A stretch of 31,517 bases of DNA from Priapulus caudatus (lineage: Eukaryota; Priapulida; Priapulimorpha; Priapulimorphida; Priapulidae): positions 106,956-138,472 of the forward strand of contig NW_014577170.1 of assembly GCF_000485595.1 (NCBI RefSeq), read 5' to 3'. The translations under genes were made by a program, and so were the position numbers. Below, piece by piece: positions 1 to 9,005 of the stretch. Position 1 is the stretch's first letter. Each line of letters begins with the position of its first letter. The notes beneath the pieces were generated by a model, which worked only from the letters and a program-made list of their open reading frames with translations, was not told the DNA's origin and ran no database searches.

Positions 1-551
1 GCGGACTACTCTATCGTCTGTCAGGTGTCACACGCAGCTGTCTGGATGCGGAAGCCGGTGAAGAAGGAGCTGAATTCTTCTAACAGAGAAAGCTGTGAAA
101 GTACGGGTGGAGCGGAGAAAGGTAGTATGCTGAGCATGCGAAGAGGTGGGGAGTTTGATAAGCCGATGACGTACCGAGAGAAGGAGCTTCGAGTGAATAA
201 GTTTGCGACGAGACGAGACGATGCGGAGGGAGAGATGAGACGACGTAGGAGAGATGTGCGTGAGTGATCGTGTATGGTGGGGAGCGTATTTACAGCCTGC
301 CATTGAGAGCTGATGTTTGCTGTGTGGAGATGAGATGAGTGTGCTGAGAGACGAGATGATGTGCTTGTCGTGGTGATATGATAGTGCGAGAGAGTAGCGA
401 GAGATTGGCAGTAGGCAGATTGGCTGGAACGTAGCGAGACTAGAGCGTGGCATTAGAGATACGAGAGAGGCGATCCAAGAGAGACTAACCGGCCCAAATT
501 GACTCACGGATATTGAACACGTCTGGCCTGCACTCTCACCCGCTGAATGAA
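1..551. other. Purine-biased sequence, no gene recognised
   Basis: The plus strand is rich in GA and GT dinucleotides (many gagag, gatgag and gagat words) but has no clear tandem period. A minus-strand open frame of 221 codons crosses it (693 to 28), but its product is mostly Ser/Leu/Arg/His with an Arg-Glu run encoded by the (CT)n tract at 590-618. It shows no domain, signal peptide or repeat worth naming. I see no RNA gene or regulatory signal here. Confidence 0.6.
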
Positions 552-586
552 GCAGCACTCTACTTCTCTTTCTCTCTTCCTCCCCA

Positions 587-621
<35 letters not shown>

Positions 622-1010
622 CCTCCCTAGTGATTGCACGGCCATTTGAACCCAGAGACTAGATTTGTCGATAATCGTGGAGCGACCGTTCATGCCCCAT
701 AAACGGCTGCCGTCTGCTGCTCCCTCCCCTACCCCTCCCCTCCCCTCTCCCTCCTCATCTTCCTCTTCTCCCCTCCCCCTTCTTCCTCCCCTCCTCCCTC
801 TCTCCTCCTACTCCCTCCCCCTTCCCCTCCCTCTTCTTCCTCCCCTCTTCCCCTTCTCCCTCTCCTCCTACTCACCTCTCTTTTCCTCCTCCTCCTCCCC
901 CTGCTGCTCCACTCCTTTTACTCCCCTCTCTACTTCTCCTCCTCCCCCTTCTGCTCCTCGCCCCTCGTCCACTCTCTTCTCCTCCTTCTCGTCTTGCCCT
1001 CCTCCCACCT
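552..1010 (+). repeat. Polypyrimidine low-complexity tract (CT/CCT)
   Basis: A pure (CT)n run sits at about 590-618. A compositionally mixed CCT/CTT/CCCT block covers about 715-1010, with almost no purines on the plus strand. About 90 bases of ordinary sequence separate the two. The open frames through it encode only Ser/Pro/Leu and are composition artefacts. Long homopurine-homopyrimidine tracts of this kind can adopt triplex (H-DNA) structure and can bind GAGA-type factors in animals; both roles are inference here. Confidence 0.9.
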
Positions 1011-1147
1011 TACGTAGAGGATTCTTTGCTGATCGCTCATGAGCTTACGTGCTCAGGCTTACATGCCCGTGCATGTCATGCTCGCGTGCGCGCGGCGGCC
1101 AAGCGGAAATCTTCATCGCTTGCCGAGTTGACCTTTCTCCACGGATC

Positions 1148-1371
1148 AAGCCTCTCTCTCTACGGCGCAAACCCTGTCTGCAAAGGAAACCTTTCAGCAT
1201 CGAGCAGTCTTCGCCGTGGAGCAATCTCTCTCTACAAAGAGAACCTCTTCAGAAAGGAAACCCTATCCGCAAACGATACCTCTCCACAGAAGGAAATCTC
1301 CCCGAGAAGCAAACCTTTCCGCCTCGGAAACCTCTATCCAAAAAAAACTTTAAGCAAACCTCTCTGGAAAG
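1148..1371 (+). repeat. Diverged 17-18 bp tandem repeat
   Basis: About twelve degenerate units are visible with a consensus close to AAACCTCTCCGCAAAGG. Readable examples are GAACCTCTTCAGAAAGG, AAACCCTATCCGCAAACG, ATACCTCTCCACAGAAGG and AAACCTTTCCGCCTCGG. Unit length drifts between 17 and 19 bases, so no single frame is kept, although two plus frames stay open across the array (1026-1460 and 1049-1630). The drift argues against a coding repeat. Unlike most repeats in the window, its units differ by substitutions, which suggests real age rather than sequencing noise. Confidence 0.75.
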
Positions 1372-2000
1372 AAAAGCTCACAACGGTCACCCCAACCGTG
1401 GGAACCGTGGGGGGAGTGGAGAAAGGCTTTCCGAGCAGCGGCGGCGGCGGCGGCGCCTGAACACGCGTGCGGCACCCCAGCCAGCAGACGAGATTATACT
1501 AGCGTGCGTGCGTGCGTGCGTGCGTGCGTGCATACGTGCGTGCATCGCCGCTCTCCCGCACGCACTCGCCGCGTCGACACGGTCCACACTCAGGGATGTT
1601 GACACGCTGTTGTCGACGACCACCAGATGACGCTCGCGTTCGTCGGAGATACGTGTGCAACAGATCGGTGCTGACGTCGGCGTGGCGTGAGGCGACGAGA
1701 CGCCACCTGGCGCCTGGTTCCCACACCAACGATGGTCCGGCTGCCCCTCGCAGGAGCGTAGGCAAGCAATCGTAAGTACAGCTATCGCTGCGGCTTATAT
1801 ATTTACTAGCAAAAAGCACTCGTGGAAAGCGTTGCCATGGAAATACGAGGAGGTTGCCTTCATTATATATAGTACGTCTTCTATATTATTATATAGGCTA
1901 CGGTTACGTATAACGAAGAGTATGATCATAATAGACGTTGCATGCAAAACGTTTGCGTAATTCAATTTATTTCTGCGCTATTCTGTTCGTGTGAGACTAC
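1372..2000. other. Mixed sequence with short microsatellites, no gene
   Basis: This stretch holds a (CGG)n tract at about 1436-1456 and a (GTGC)n tract at about 1502-1544. After these comes roughly 250 bases of moderately GC-rich sequence, then AT-rich sequence with tatata runs near 1860-1900. Overlapping frames on both strands are open only through the microsatellites, where they read Ala-Cys-Val-Arg repeats. I recognise no product or RNA. Confidence 0.6.
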
Positions 2001-2113
2001 CGCGTGGCGGAGGGTGGGGGTTGAATGCTTGCCTCGTCGTGTGGCGGAGGGTAGGGGTTGAATGCTTGCCTCGTCGTGTGGCGGAGGGTGGGGGTTGAAT
2101 GCATGCCTCTCGT
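2001..2113 (+). repeat. 37-bp tandem repeat, three units
   Basis: Three consecutive units start at 2001, 2038 and 2075, with a partial fourth beginning near 2114. The core is GGCGGAGGGTGGGGGTTGAA followed by a TGCTTGCCTC-like tail. Units 1 and 2 differ by about two bases (one G/A in the G run). Unit 3 has TGCATGCC in place of TGCTTGCC and two extra bases. The plus strand is strongly G-rich. Confidence 0.9.
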
Positions 2114-2407
2114 CGTGTGGTATGTAGATGCGTTCCCTCGCCTGACGCTGGGAGCTGGATTGGAACTGTATACGCAGCGGACTTATTAATTATAAGGTAT
2201 AAAATATATATATATAATATAATATAGTAATATACTATATATAATAATGATCACTAATATCTGCTGGCCACCACCGTTATCGCGCAGCCGCGGCTTCCGC
2301 GTCTTGATCGGAAATATTGAATCGATGTGGTGGCGTGCATACGATGCGAGGGCGAGCTTCTAAATCCTCTCTCACACAACAACCGCACACCTGGGTGCGG
2401 CGCGCGG
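2114..2407. other. AT-rich to mixed sequence, no gene
   Basis: A run of TA-rich sequence covers about 2185-2250 (repeated tatata and aatata words). GC-richer sequence follows, with gcgcagccgcgg near 2281. Nothing here resembles a gene, an RNA or a defined element. Confidence 0.6.
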
Positions 2408-2880
2408 CTCTTCTTGTCTCTGCTCTCTCTCTCTCTCTCCTCATTCTCTCTTCTCTCATCATCTTCTCTTCTCATACAACACTCTGCGCTCTCTCGCTCC
2501 TCTTTCTCTCTCTTCCTCTCTCGTCTCTCCTCTCTCTCTCTCTGCTGCGTGTGGGTGTGTGCGGCCATTTTATATGTCCGGTCTGTCTGTCTTTTCTCTC
2601 TCTTCTCTCTCTCTTTCCTTTCTCTCTCTCTCTCAGTCTATGGTACACTGCTCATCTCTGCCTCTCTCTCTTCTATTCTCTCGCTCCTTAGCAACTCACC
2701 CTCACTCGCTTCATCGATATATTCAGCTCCTCATTTTACTCGCATTCTTTCATTGCGTCTCGCTGCTCTGGTACTGTCATCTCTTTATCACTCTCACTAG
2801 ATCGTCTGTTTCCCCCATCTAAATCTCCTTCCCGCCAACCTACATTCCCTGCTCTCACTTTCCGCTTCTCTTCTCAGACG
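2408..2880 (+). repeat. CT-rich low-complexity block
   Basis: Dense TCTC repeats cover about 2408-2690 and become looser, but remain pyrimidine-biased, up to about 2880. All three plus frames are open for long stretches and encode Ser/Leu-rich nonsense, while the minus strand encodes Arg/Glu. I treat these frames as artefacts. Confidence 0.9.
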
Positions 2881-2889
2881 CCACCTACT

Positions 2890-3269
2890 CTCGGTTACGT
2901 ACTACAGACGCCGCGCGCGTGGCAGCGCGCCGCTGCAGCTCCTCCTCCGCGCCGTCGCTGCAGCTCCGCCCCTCCTCCGTCGTCGTCGTGCCGTCGTCGC
3001 CGCACGCGTCCTCTAATGATCTGTCTGGATGCACGTGAGCTAGCAAGCAAGAGAGAGAGAGCGTCTGCAGGCAGTAGCAGCTCTCTGGCTGGCGTGGCTA
3101 GCGGTGGTAGTGTAAGCATGTCGCAAGAGAGGACGCAGTATCGTATATCAACTATGGGTCCGCTAGTATAACAGCGCGCAGCCAGCGCGACGAGTGGAGA
3201 GGACCGCGCGTGGTCGCTAATGCATCGAGCCATATTAATATACGCCTTCTACCTTCATCGCACAAACGT
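2890..3269. other. GC-rich, CpG-dense interval between CT blocks
   Basis: Between 2900 and 3020 the sequence is very GC- and CpG-rich (cgccgcgcgcgtgg, gccgtcgtcgccgc), with two near-copies of the word CGCTGCAGCTCC at about 2930 and 2959. Two long polypyrimidine blocks flank it. A CpG-dense island beside CT tracts can be a promoter or 5' leader in animals, but no start site, TATA element or downstream gene supports this, so the role stays open. Confidence 0.35.
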
Positions 3270-4056
3270 CTCTACTCTCTCTCTCTCTCTCTCTACTTCT
3301 TCTTCCTCTCTCTCTCGCTCGCGAGGTATCTCTCGTCTGTCTCTCTTTCTCGCGCAGCGCTCTCTCTCTTCGCTTGCTCATCATCTGTCTCTCTCTTTCA
3401 TTTTCTTTTCTGCACTCTTCTCTCGTTCGTTCTCGGTTTCTCTGTATTCTTTCTGTTTCTATCCAATCTCCGCTTCCCGTCTTCCCTCTGGCGTCCTCCC
3501 TTCACTCGTTCATCATCATTCTTACCGACCCGCTCCACCCTAATCATTTCCATTCTACTTCCTTTCCCCCTCTTATTGTCCTCGCATTCCATGCGTCTCA
3601 GCCCTTCGCTATCTATCGCCTACCCCTGCATGCTCTCTCTGTCCACGCAATCATTATCTCCTCCTTCTCACGCTCCCGCGGCCGAGACAATCATCGTAAT
3701 GTGTGTGACTGGGTCCGATCTGCGCCTGCGCGCTTACTGTGTCACTCTATTCTCTCCACGTTCTACTCTCTCTTATCTTTCGCTCTCTCGTATCTACTTA
3801 ATTCTTCTCTCCTCTCACTTTCTATCTCTTCTCCTCTCTCTCTCTTTTCTCTCTCTATCTCTCATCTATCTCTCTCTCTTCTCTCTCTCTCTCTCCTCTC
3901 TCTCTCTCTTTTCGTCTCTCTCGCGTCATCTTCTCTCTCTCTCTCTTTGCTCTCTCTTCTCTCTCTCATCTCTCAATCTCATCTTCCGTCTGCTCTCTTG
4001 CTCTCTCACTATCTCTCTCCTTCTCTCTTCTCTTCTCTTTCTCTCTCTCAGTTCTG

Positions 4057-4094
<38 letters not shown>

Positions 4095-4252
4095 CTCCTG
4101 CTCTCGTCTCTCTTCTCTCTACTCATCGGCTCTCTCTCATCTCTCTCTCTCTCCTCATTCTCTTCTCTCACCCCGATTCTTTCTGTCTCTCTCTCTCTCT
4201 CTTTCTCTTTATCCTCTCTCTCTCTCTCTACTCTCTCTCTCTCTCTCGTGGC
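3270..4252 (+). repeat. About 1 kb (CT)n-dominated polypyrimidine block
   Basis: Nearly a kilobase is dominated by CT dinucleotides, densest from about 3785 to 4245 and more irregular between 3400 and 3785. Two long plus-strand open frames run through it and exit into ordinary sequence after 4252, but their products are almost entirely Ser/Leu/Phe. This is the longest homopyrimidine domain in the window. Its purine-on-plus counterparts are the GA blocks at 24220-24680 and 31030-31395. Confidence 0.92.
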
Positions 4253-4399
4253 GATGCTATGGAACCGCGGCTTGATTTATCAACTGTGCGGCGAGCAAAG
4301 CACAACGCCGCCGGGGCAAAGACAAGCTATCAGTATGAACAACGTAAAGGAGCAGGTTCAGGTTGTGGCTGCACTTTAGTGCTAGCACGGCGTTTGTCA

Positions 4400-4990
4400 T
4401 CCGTTAGACACGGGTGTGTGGGTTGGGGTGGGGGTAGAGATGGTGGTGAGGTGGGTTTGTGGAGAGTCATAGGTTTTTTGTGTCGAGAAGTTGCGGTGGG
4501 AGGATGGTGGTGGTGGGGGGGGGGGTGTAAGTGGGTATATACGTGTGTTTATGGTCCGAGAGTTGCGGTAGGGGAGGATGGTGGTGGGGTGGGTTTGTAG
4601 GGGGTCCTATACGTGTGTTATGGTCACGAGAGTGCGGTGGGGGAGGGATGGTGGTGGGTGGGTTTTTGTAGGGGGTCCTATACGTGTGTTTATGGTCCGA
4701 GAGGTGCGGTAGGGGAGGATTGTAAGGGTGTTGAAGTGTAGGTCATCATATAGGTGCGTTTGTTACGCCCGGAATTTGTCAACTATTAGGGGGGGGGGGG
4801 AGGTGAGGTTGTGGAGAGTGCTGGGTGTGTTTCTTGCCCGTGAAATGGTAGGGTCAATGGAGTGTGTGTGAGATGGGGTTTTGAGGTGGGAGAGGATGGT
4901 AGATATTGTTTGTCGCATAGGGTTTAGGGTGAGGTGTACTGTAGAGTAAGCTACTGTGTAACTGTAGAGGGGAAGGTGGTGGTAGGGTAT
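4400..4990 (+). repeat. G-rich block containing ~70-bp tandem repeats
   Basis: The plus strand is almost C-free and made of ggtggtgggg-type words. Within it, units of about 70 bases begin with ACGTGTGTTTATGGTC at 4541, 4611 and 4682, each running through ggagga(t)ggtggtggg to ggtttgtagggggtcctat. A diverged partial unit lies upstream from about 4460. A G12 homopolymer sits at 4789-4800. The block has strong G-quadruplex potential on the plus strand. No coding signal is seen. Confidence 0.8.
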
Positions 4991-5027
4991 AGAGTGACAG
5001 GCGTGGAGCCAACAGTAGATGGTAGCG

Positions 5028-5107
5028 TGTGATATATACCAGGAGTTAATAAAGACAAACTAATAAGAAAAAATAATTTGGTCTTTATTGTACTCTGATA
5101 TATACCA
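5028..5107. mobile_element. Palindromic element, imperfect copy, at macrosatellite start
   Basis: The left arm CAGGAGTTAATAAAGACAAA (from about 5040) is followed by an A-rich loop and by an imperfect reverse complement ending near 5096. The direct repeat TGATATATACCA occurs immediately outside both ends. The right arm carries a few base changes relative to the clean copy at 8417-8474, as does the whole neighbourhood. The right flank is the start of the ~5.15-kb repeat unit. It could be a tiny MITE-like element or simply a hairpin at a recombination boundary. No transposase is present, so the family is not assigned. Confidence 0.45.
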
Positions 5108-5837
5108 TAGCGTGGCACGTGGCTCGTGCTACTCATTAGCATTCTTCGGCGATTGGTGTGACGGAGAATGCAGAGTTTGACAGCGACGGCAAGTTGACTA
5201 GTACCATTAGGCGTGACAGTTTCGCAGTTTTATCTGATGTCACACGGGCCGCGGAAGCATTGGTCGTCATGAGATGAAGGCGAGGCAAGGCGACGGCGGA
5301 CTCGTTTCGTAAGGCAATTACCGCCTAACAAGTATTACATGGGGCGCAGGTAAATTGTCAATGCAACCGCGGGGTGCATAGTCTATAATGTATGTAGTAC
5401 TACGCACGCGCGTGTTGTAAGCGATTCGTCGGGTGTAAGAAATTCCGACACGTACAGCGCTAATACGTTTTACAATGCACGCAACGAATGCACACCATGC
5501 GTGCAATACGAACGGACGCGCGCACACAGCAGGAGGATGCCGAAGTACACCTAGCGATACCACAGCATAGGCCTCGCACCCATCACGTGCATACCACACG
5601 TATAGGGACACACACACGCGTTCGCGACGCAGCACGCAGACGCACCACACGATACACAGGCACGCAGCCACACGCACCATTACACAGGCACGCAAGTGTC
5701 GCGCTGGCCTAGGTAAACTGCGCGTGGATAGTTAATGGCTGACAAATCAACGTAGTACAAGCGCATATAAAGCGATGTATAACGTTATAACCTCGTGCGT
5801 AGTAGCACACCGCTTTTCTCTCGGTTATCCCGCTGCC

Positions 5838-5993
5838 TCGCTCTCTTCCTTTATCCCTTCTTCCCTCATTCTCACTCCCCTTCTCTCCCCCTTTCCCTCT
5901 TCAATTTCTCCTCCCCTCCTCCCCCCCATATCACCCCTCCTCCTTCATCTCATCCCCTTCTCTATTACCCCTCCTCCTTTTTTCTCTCCTGGT
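5838..5993 (+). repeat. Pyrimidine-rich tract inside unit copy 1
   Basis: A C/T-only stretch of tccctt and cctcc words matches in position the tract at about 11305-11505 in copy 2, but it is shorter and differently arranged. Low-complexity segments like this change length between copies faster than their flanks. Confidence 0.85.
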
Positions 5994-6129
5994 CCCCTGC
6001 AAGGTGGGCATTGTGATCACGCTGTGCTCCCGCGCGCATGTAAAGCATTGTGCAGAGCAGCCGCACGCGCGCTGCCTCTGTATTTAAAGAAGCTCATGCG
6101 GTGGCGCTTTTGTTCAATCGTGTATGTAT

Positions 6130-6208
6130 ATTTAATATATATAATATATATAGTATCATATATATATATATATATATAATATGTATATATATCATATATA
6201 TATGATAC
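6130..6208. repeat. (TA)n tract, copy 1
   Basis: Alternating TA with interspersed AATATA words, followed by ATGATACGCGTG. The equivalent in copy 2 lies at about 11636-11705. Confidence 0.9.
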
Positions 6209-6583
6209 GCGTGGTGGTATCATAAATTAAGCATCGGTATATTATGTATAGCCGCATGTACGGTCGTGTGCAGGTAAGGTGGTGCGTAGGTAGGGATGGA
6301 TGGATTGATAGATGAATGGGATAGATGGGGGGGGGAGGGAATGCGGGGATGTGGTCGCGTGCGTCGCCACACGCTATAGCGGCACGCCTTTGACGACGTC
6401 GCTCATCCGCATTCATAATATATTGATGCATTATATATTGTACTAATAATCGATTGTTAACGGGGGCGGAATGGCGGGCGGGCATTGGTAGCTCTCTCCG
6501 TTTTTTACCCGCTTTGAAGTGTCCGCGCGCGGCGAGAAAAAATACGCGATCACGTGTGTGTAAACAACCCGATACGGGGGCAC

Positions 6584-6626
6584 AATGACGTAATGATGAC
6601 ATAATGGTGACGTAATGATTCGTCAT
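6584..6626. promoter_or_regulatory. Cluster of TGACGTAA-like (bZIP/CRE-type) words
   Basis: Three near-identical 11-base words occur head to tail: ATGACGTAATG, ATGACATAATG and GTGACGTAATG, followed by the inverted word CGTCAT. TGACGTAA/TGACGTCA is the known binding core of CREB/ATF-family bZIP factors. The cluster is kept in copy 2 at about 12049-12092 with one base lost in the third word. A CACGTG word lies at 6551. Binding is inference; it may be just a small tandem duplication. Confidence 0.3.
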
Positions 6627-7644
6627 ACGGCGGTCTCTGTACGTGGATGCTGCGGGAGGTGGTTGATAAACGCTTCGTTATTTCTCTGTTGGCAGGTCGA
6701 CGATGCTAGAGGATGGGGTCGGCGCGAATCTGGCGGCGACGACGATGACGACGACGATGGCGATGGAAAGTTACTCAAGCGGTGAACCTGCAGCAGACGA
6801 CGACCGCAGTGCCTGGCAACAACACGGGTCACGCGCGATCTCCCATCCAGAGGATGACGAATAGAAGCCACAGCGCCGCCCTGCCCTCCTCCCCCCCCCA
6901 ACCCTTACTCCACGCTAACTAAGCAGAGTGCGCGTGTGTGTGTGAACGGCCCGGCTGTACGACGGTCGACTAGTCTACGGCTAAGTAGCTGTAATGTAAT
7001 GCGAGCCGCGCGCGCCTTTCACTCTGCAAGCTCAATGACGATATTGTGTCGCTGTGTAAGTAATTAAAACTTTGGGGCGGCGGTGAAGGCGGCATCTCTA
7101 GTAGTGTTTGTGTGCGGTGGCGCGGCGGCGGCGGCGGCAGCAGCCGGCGATGGCGGTACAGAGGATGCTAGCTCGCTGACTGGCCGTGTGGAGTGCATGG
7201 CTGCTTTGCTCGAAGCAAACACGCATACACGCACGCACGCGAGAGTCCCGCCTCTTCCCGCCTCCCCTCTCTCTCTCAGCTCGGAAGTGTGTGTGCGTTT
7301 TAGAATATTGCGCGTGACTGTTTGCGGATATGCGCGCGCGTGCATGCGCGTTACAGTTAGTTCGTACGTTCGCACATGCATGTGTGTGTGTGAGTGCATG
7401 CGTGCGTGCGTGCGTATCGTAAGCGCGCGTCTTTCCTTCGTACTGCTTGCTCAGGCTCTGGTTTGCAAAAAAAACGGGTGTATAGTACGTGTATAGCGTG
7501 TGCGTGTGTGCGTGTGGGCTGTAGGTGCACACATGGGGCGGCTGTGTCGTAGTGGTGACAGGCAGGCCAGGCGGCCGTGCGTGTCGGTTGTCAGAGCATC
7601 CGTCGTAACGTGTCAGCGTGTGCAACGAGTTAAACTAAGAGGTA

Positions 7645-7775
7645 GGCAGCTGTTTGGTTGTGATCTCTAATACGTAGTAGCTGTTGGCTCCCTGCGTGCG
7701 TGCGTGCGTGCGTGCGTGCGGCAGCTGTTTGGTTGTGATCGTTAGTAGTAGATGTTGGCTCCCTGCGTGTGTGCG

Positions 7776-7807
<32 letters not shown>

Positions 7808-7900
7808 TGCGTGCGCGTGTGCGTTCGGCAGCTTTTTGGTTATGATCGGTAGTAAATGTAGGCGCAGTTCGTGCGTGCGTGCGTGCGTGCGTGCGTACAG
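7645..7900 (+). repeat. Nested triplicate ending in (GTGC)n tails, copy 1
   Basis: Three units start at 7645, 7720 and 7827. Each opens with GGCAGCTGTTTGGTTGTGAT or a close variant, continues through a tagtagtag/tgttggctccctg segment, and ends in a GTGC/GTGT microsatellite of variable length (unit lengths about 75, 107 and 75 bases). This is a minisatellite whose tails are themselves microsatellites. Copy 2 holds the same arrangement at about 13083-13345. Confidence 0.8.
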
Positions 7901-8255
7901 ACGCTCTCTCTATATGGCGGCTCTGAGAACTGTACCCGAAATATCGACTCTTGTGGTGGTGACGTACACTGCAGCAGTACTACTATATACACGCGGTGAC
8001 CAATATTAATGGCCTAGCGCCGCTGTCTACTTTAATTGCTGCCTGCAGCAGGATCTAGAGATGCCGCGCGCGCGTATGTGTGAAGTGCGGCATCTTCTCC
8101 CATTTCATCAGCGAGCGTAGACCCTAGATTTAGGGGGCCATCCTGCCCCCTCCCCTTCCCCCCGGAGCAGTGGTCATTAATGAATCTCGGTGGTCAGACG
8201 TGTGCGTGCGTGCGCGTGCGTGCGTGCGTGTCCGTGCGTGCGTACATGCGTGCAG

Positions 8256-8263
8256 TATATAAG
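8256..8263 (+). promoter_or_regulatory. TATA-like element TATATAAG, copy 1
   Basis: TATATAAG follows a GTGC tract and precedes ccttgcgagtacacacaccg. The same octamer in the same context occurs in copy 2 (13686-13693). It fits the animal TATA-box consensus, but no initiator or gene can be shown and the region is rich in TA by composition. This is a weak promoter candidate. Confidence 0.2.
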
Positions 8264-8362
8264 CCTTGCGAGTACACACACCGTTCCGAGCGGCGCGGCA
8301 ACAGTTTGCGATGACACACCAGTTGTCACGTTCGTTCGTCTGTATATCGTTTTAAAATCCCC

Positions 8363-8415
<53 letters not shown>

Positions 8416-8417
<2 letters not shown>

Positions 8418-8637
8418 AGGAGTTAATAAAGACAAACTAATAAAGAAAAAATAATTTGTCTTTATTAACTCCTGATATATACCCATAGCGTGGCCACGTC
8501 GCTCGTCTCTACCCTCATTAGCATCTGTCGCGATTGCGTGACGGAGAATGCAGAGTTGACAGCGACGGCAGGTTGACAGTACCCCACGTTAGCGTGACAG
8601 TTTCGCCAGTTAATCTCGCATGTCGCACGGGCAATAT
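8416..8637. mobile_element. ~220-bp insertion specific to unit copy 1
   Basis: In copy 2 the (TA)n tract at about 13790-13818 runs straight into agcaacaacggcgtattt. In copy 1 the equivalent (TA)n ends at about 8415 and that downstream sequence resumes only at about 8640 (gcaacaacagcg). The intervening bases consist of the 58-bp palindrome plus a clean copy of the first ~160 bases of the macrosatellite unit (also at 5098-5250 and 10545-10702). This looks like an insertion or templated duplication of the unit boundary into a TA tract. Transposition and template switching cannot be told apart from this sequence. Confidence 0.65.
8417..8474. repeat. 58-bp perfect palindromic element
   Basis: The left arm CAGGAGTTAATAAAGACAAA (8417-8436) and right arm TTTGTCTTTATTAACTCCTG (8455-8474) are exact reverse complements, separated by an 18-base A-rich loop. 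ATATATAC lies directly outside both ends, which would fit an 8-bp target duplication, though on the left it merges with a TA tract. It is the clean version of the element at 5028-5107. At 10526-10545 only the right arm is present. Confidence 0.7.
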
Positions 8638-8979
8638 ATGCGCAACAACAGCGTATTTATTCGTAACTGTCGCATGCATATAGACCGATTCTAAATCCCT
8701 CGCATCTGCGCGTTAATACCCGACGACTTAGCGCTGTCGTTCTATCGCTGTCTGCTACGCGCTCCGCACGCTCCGCCGATCGGCAACGAGCGACGAAATA
8801 ATTATTTAGCGAGACGATTATTATTATTATGGCGACCGTCGATGACGCCAGATGTCGCTCTCACGTTCGTCGCAAGTATCGCGCATTTCGTATTTATTTT
8901 GCATCGGAACGTTCGCCGGCGCGACCGGGCGCCGAGGGCTCAGAGAAGAGATTAGTGCGAAAGCAGACGATGCCTATAT

Positions 8980-9005
8980 GGGGGGAGGGGGGACGGGGGG
9001 GGAGG
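8980..9005 (+). other. G-quadruplex motif in unit copy 1
   Basis: Runs of six, six and eight G separated by A and AC, then AGG, give more than enough G-tracts for an intramolecular quadruplex. The same run lengths occur exactly in copy 2 (14143-14168), while copy 3 (about 16600-16630) has a disrupted version. The conserved run lengths are notable because other homopolymers vary between copies. Confidence 0.6.

Noticed and set aside
28-693. Minus-strand 221-codon frame near the left edge
   Set aside because: Composition-driven Ser/Arg/His product with an Arg-Glu run from (CT)n. No motif, and no evidence of splicing or homology.
3210-4600. Plus-strand frames of 389 and 408 codons
   Set aside because: They consist almost wholly of Ser/Leu/Phe from the (CT)n block. 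Length comes from absence of stops in CT repeats.
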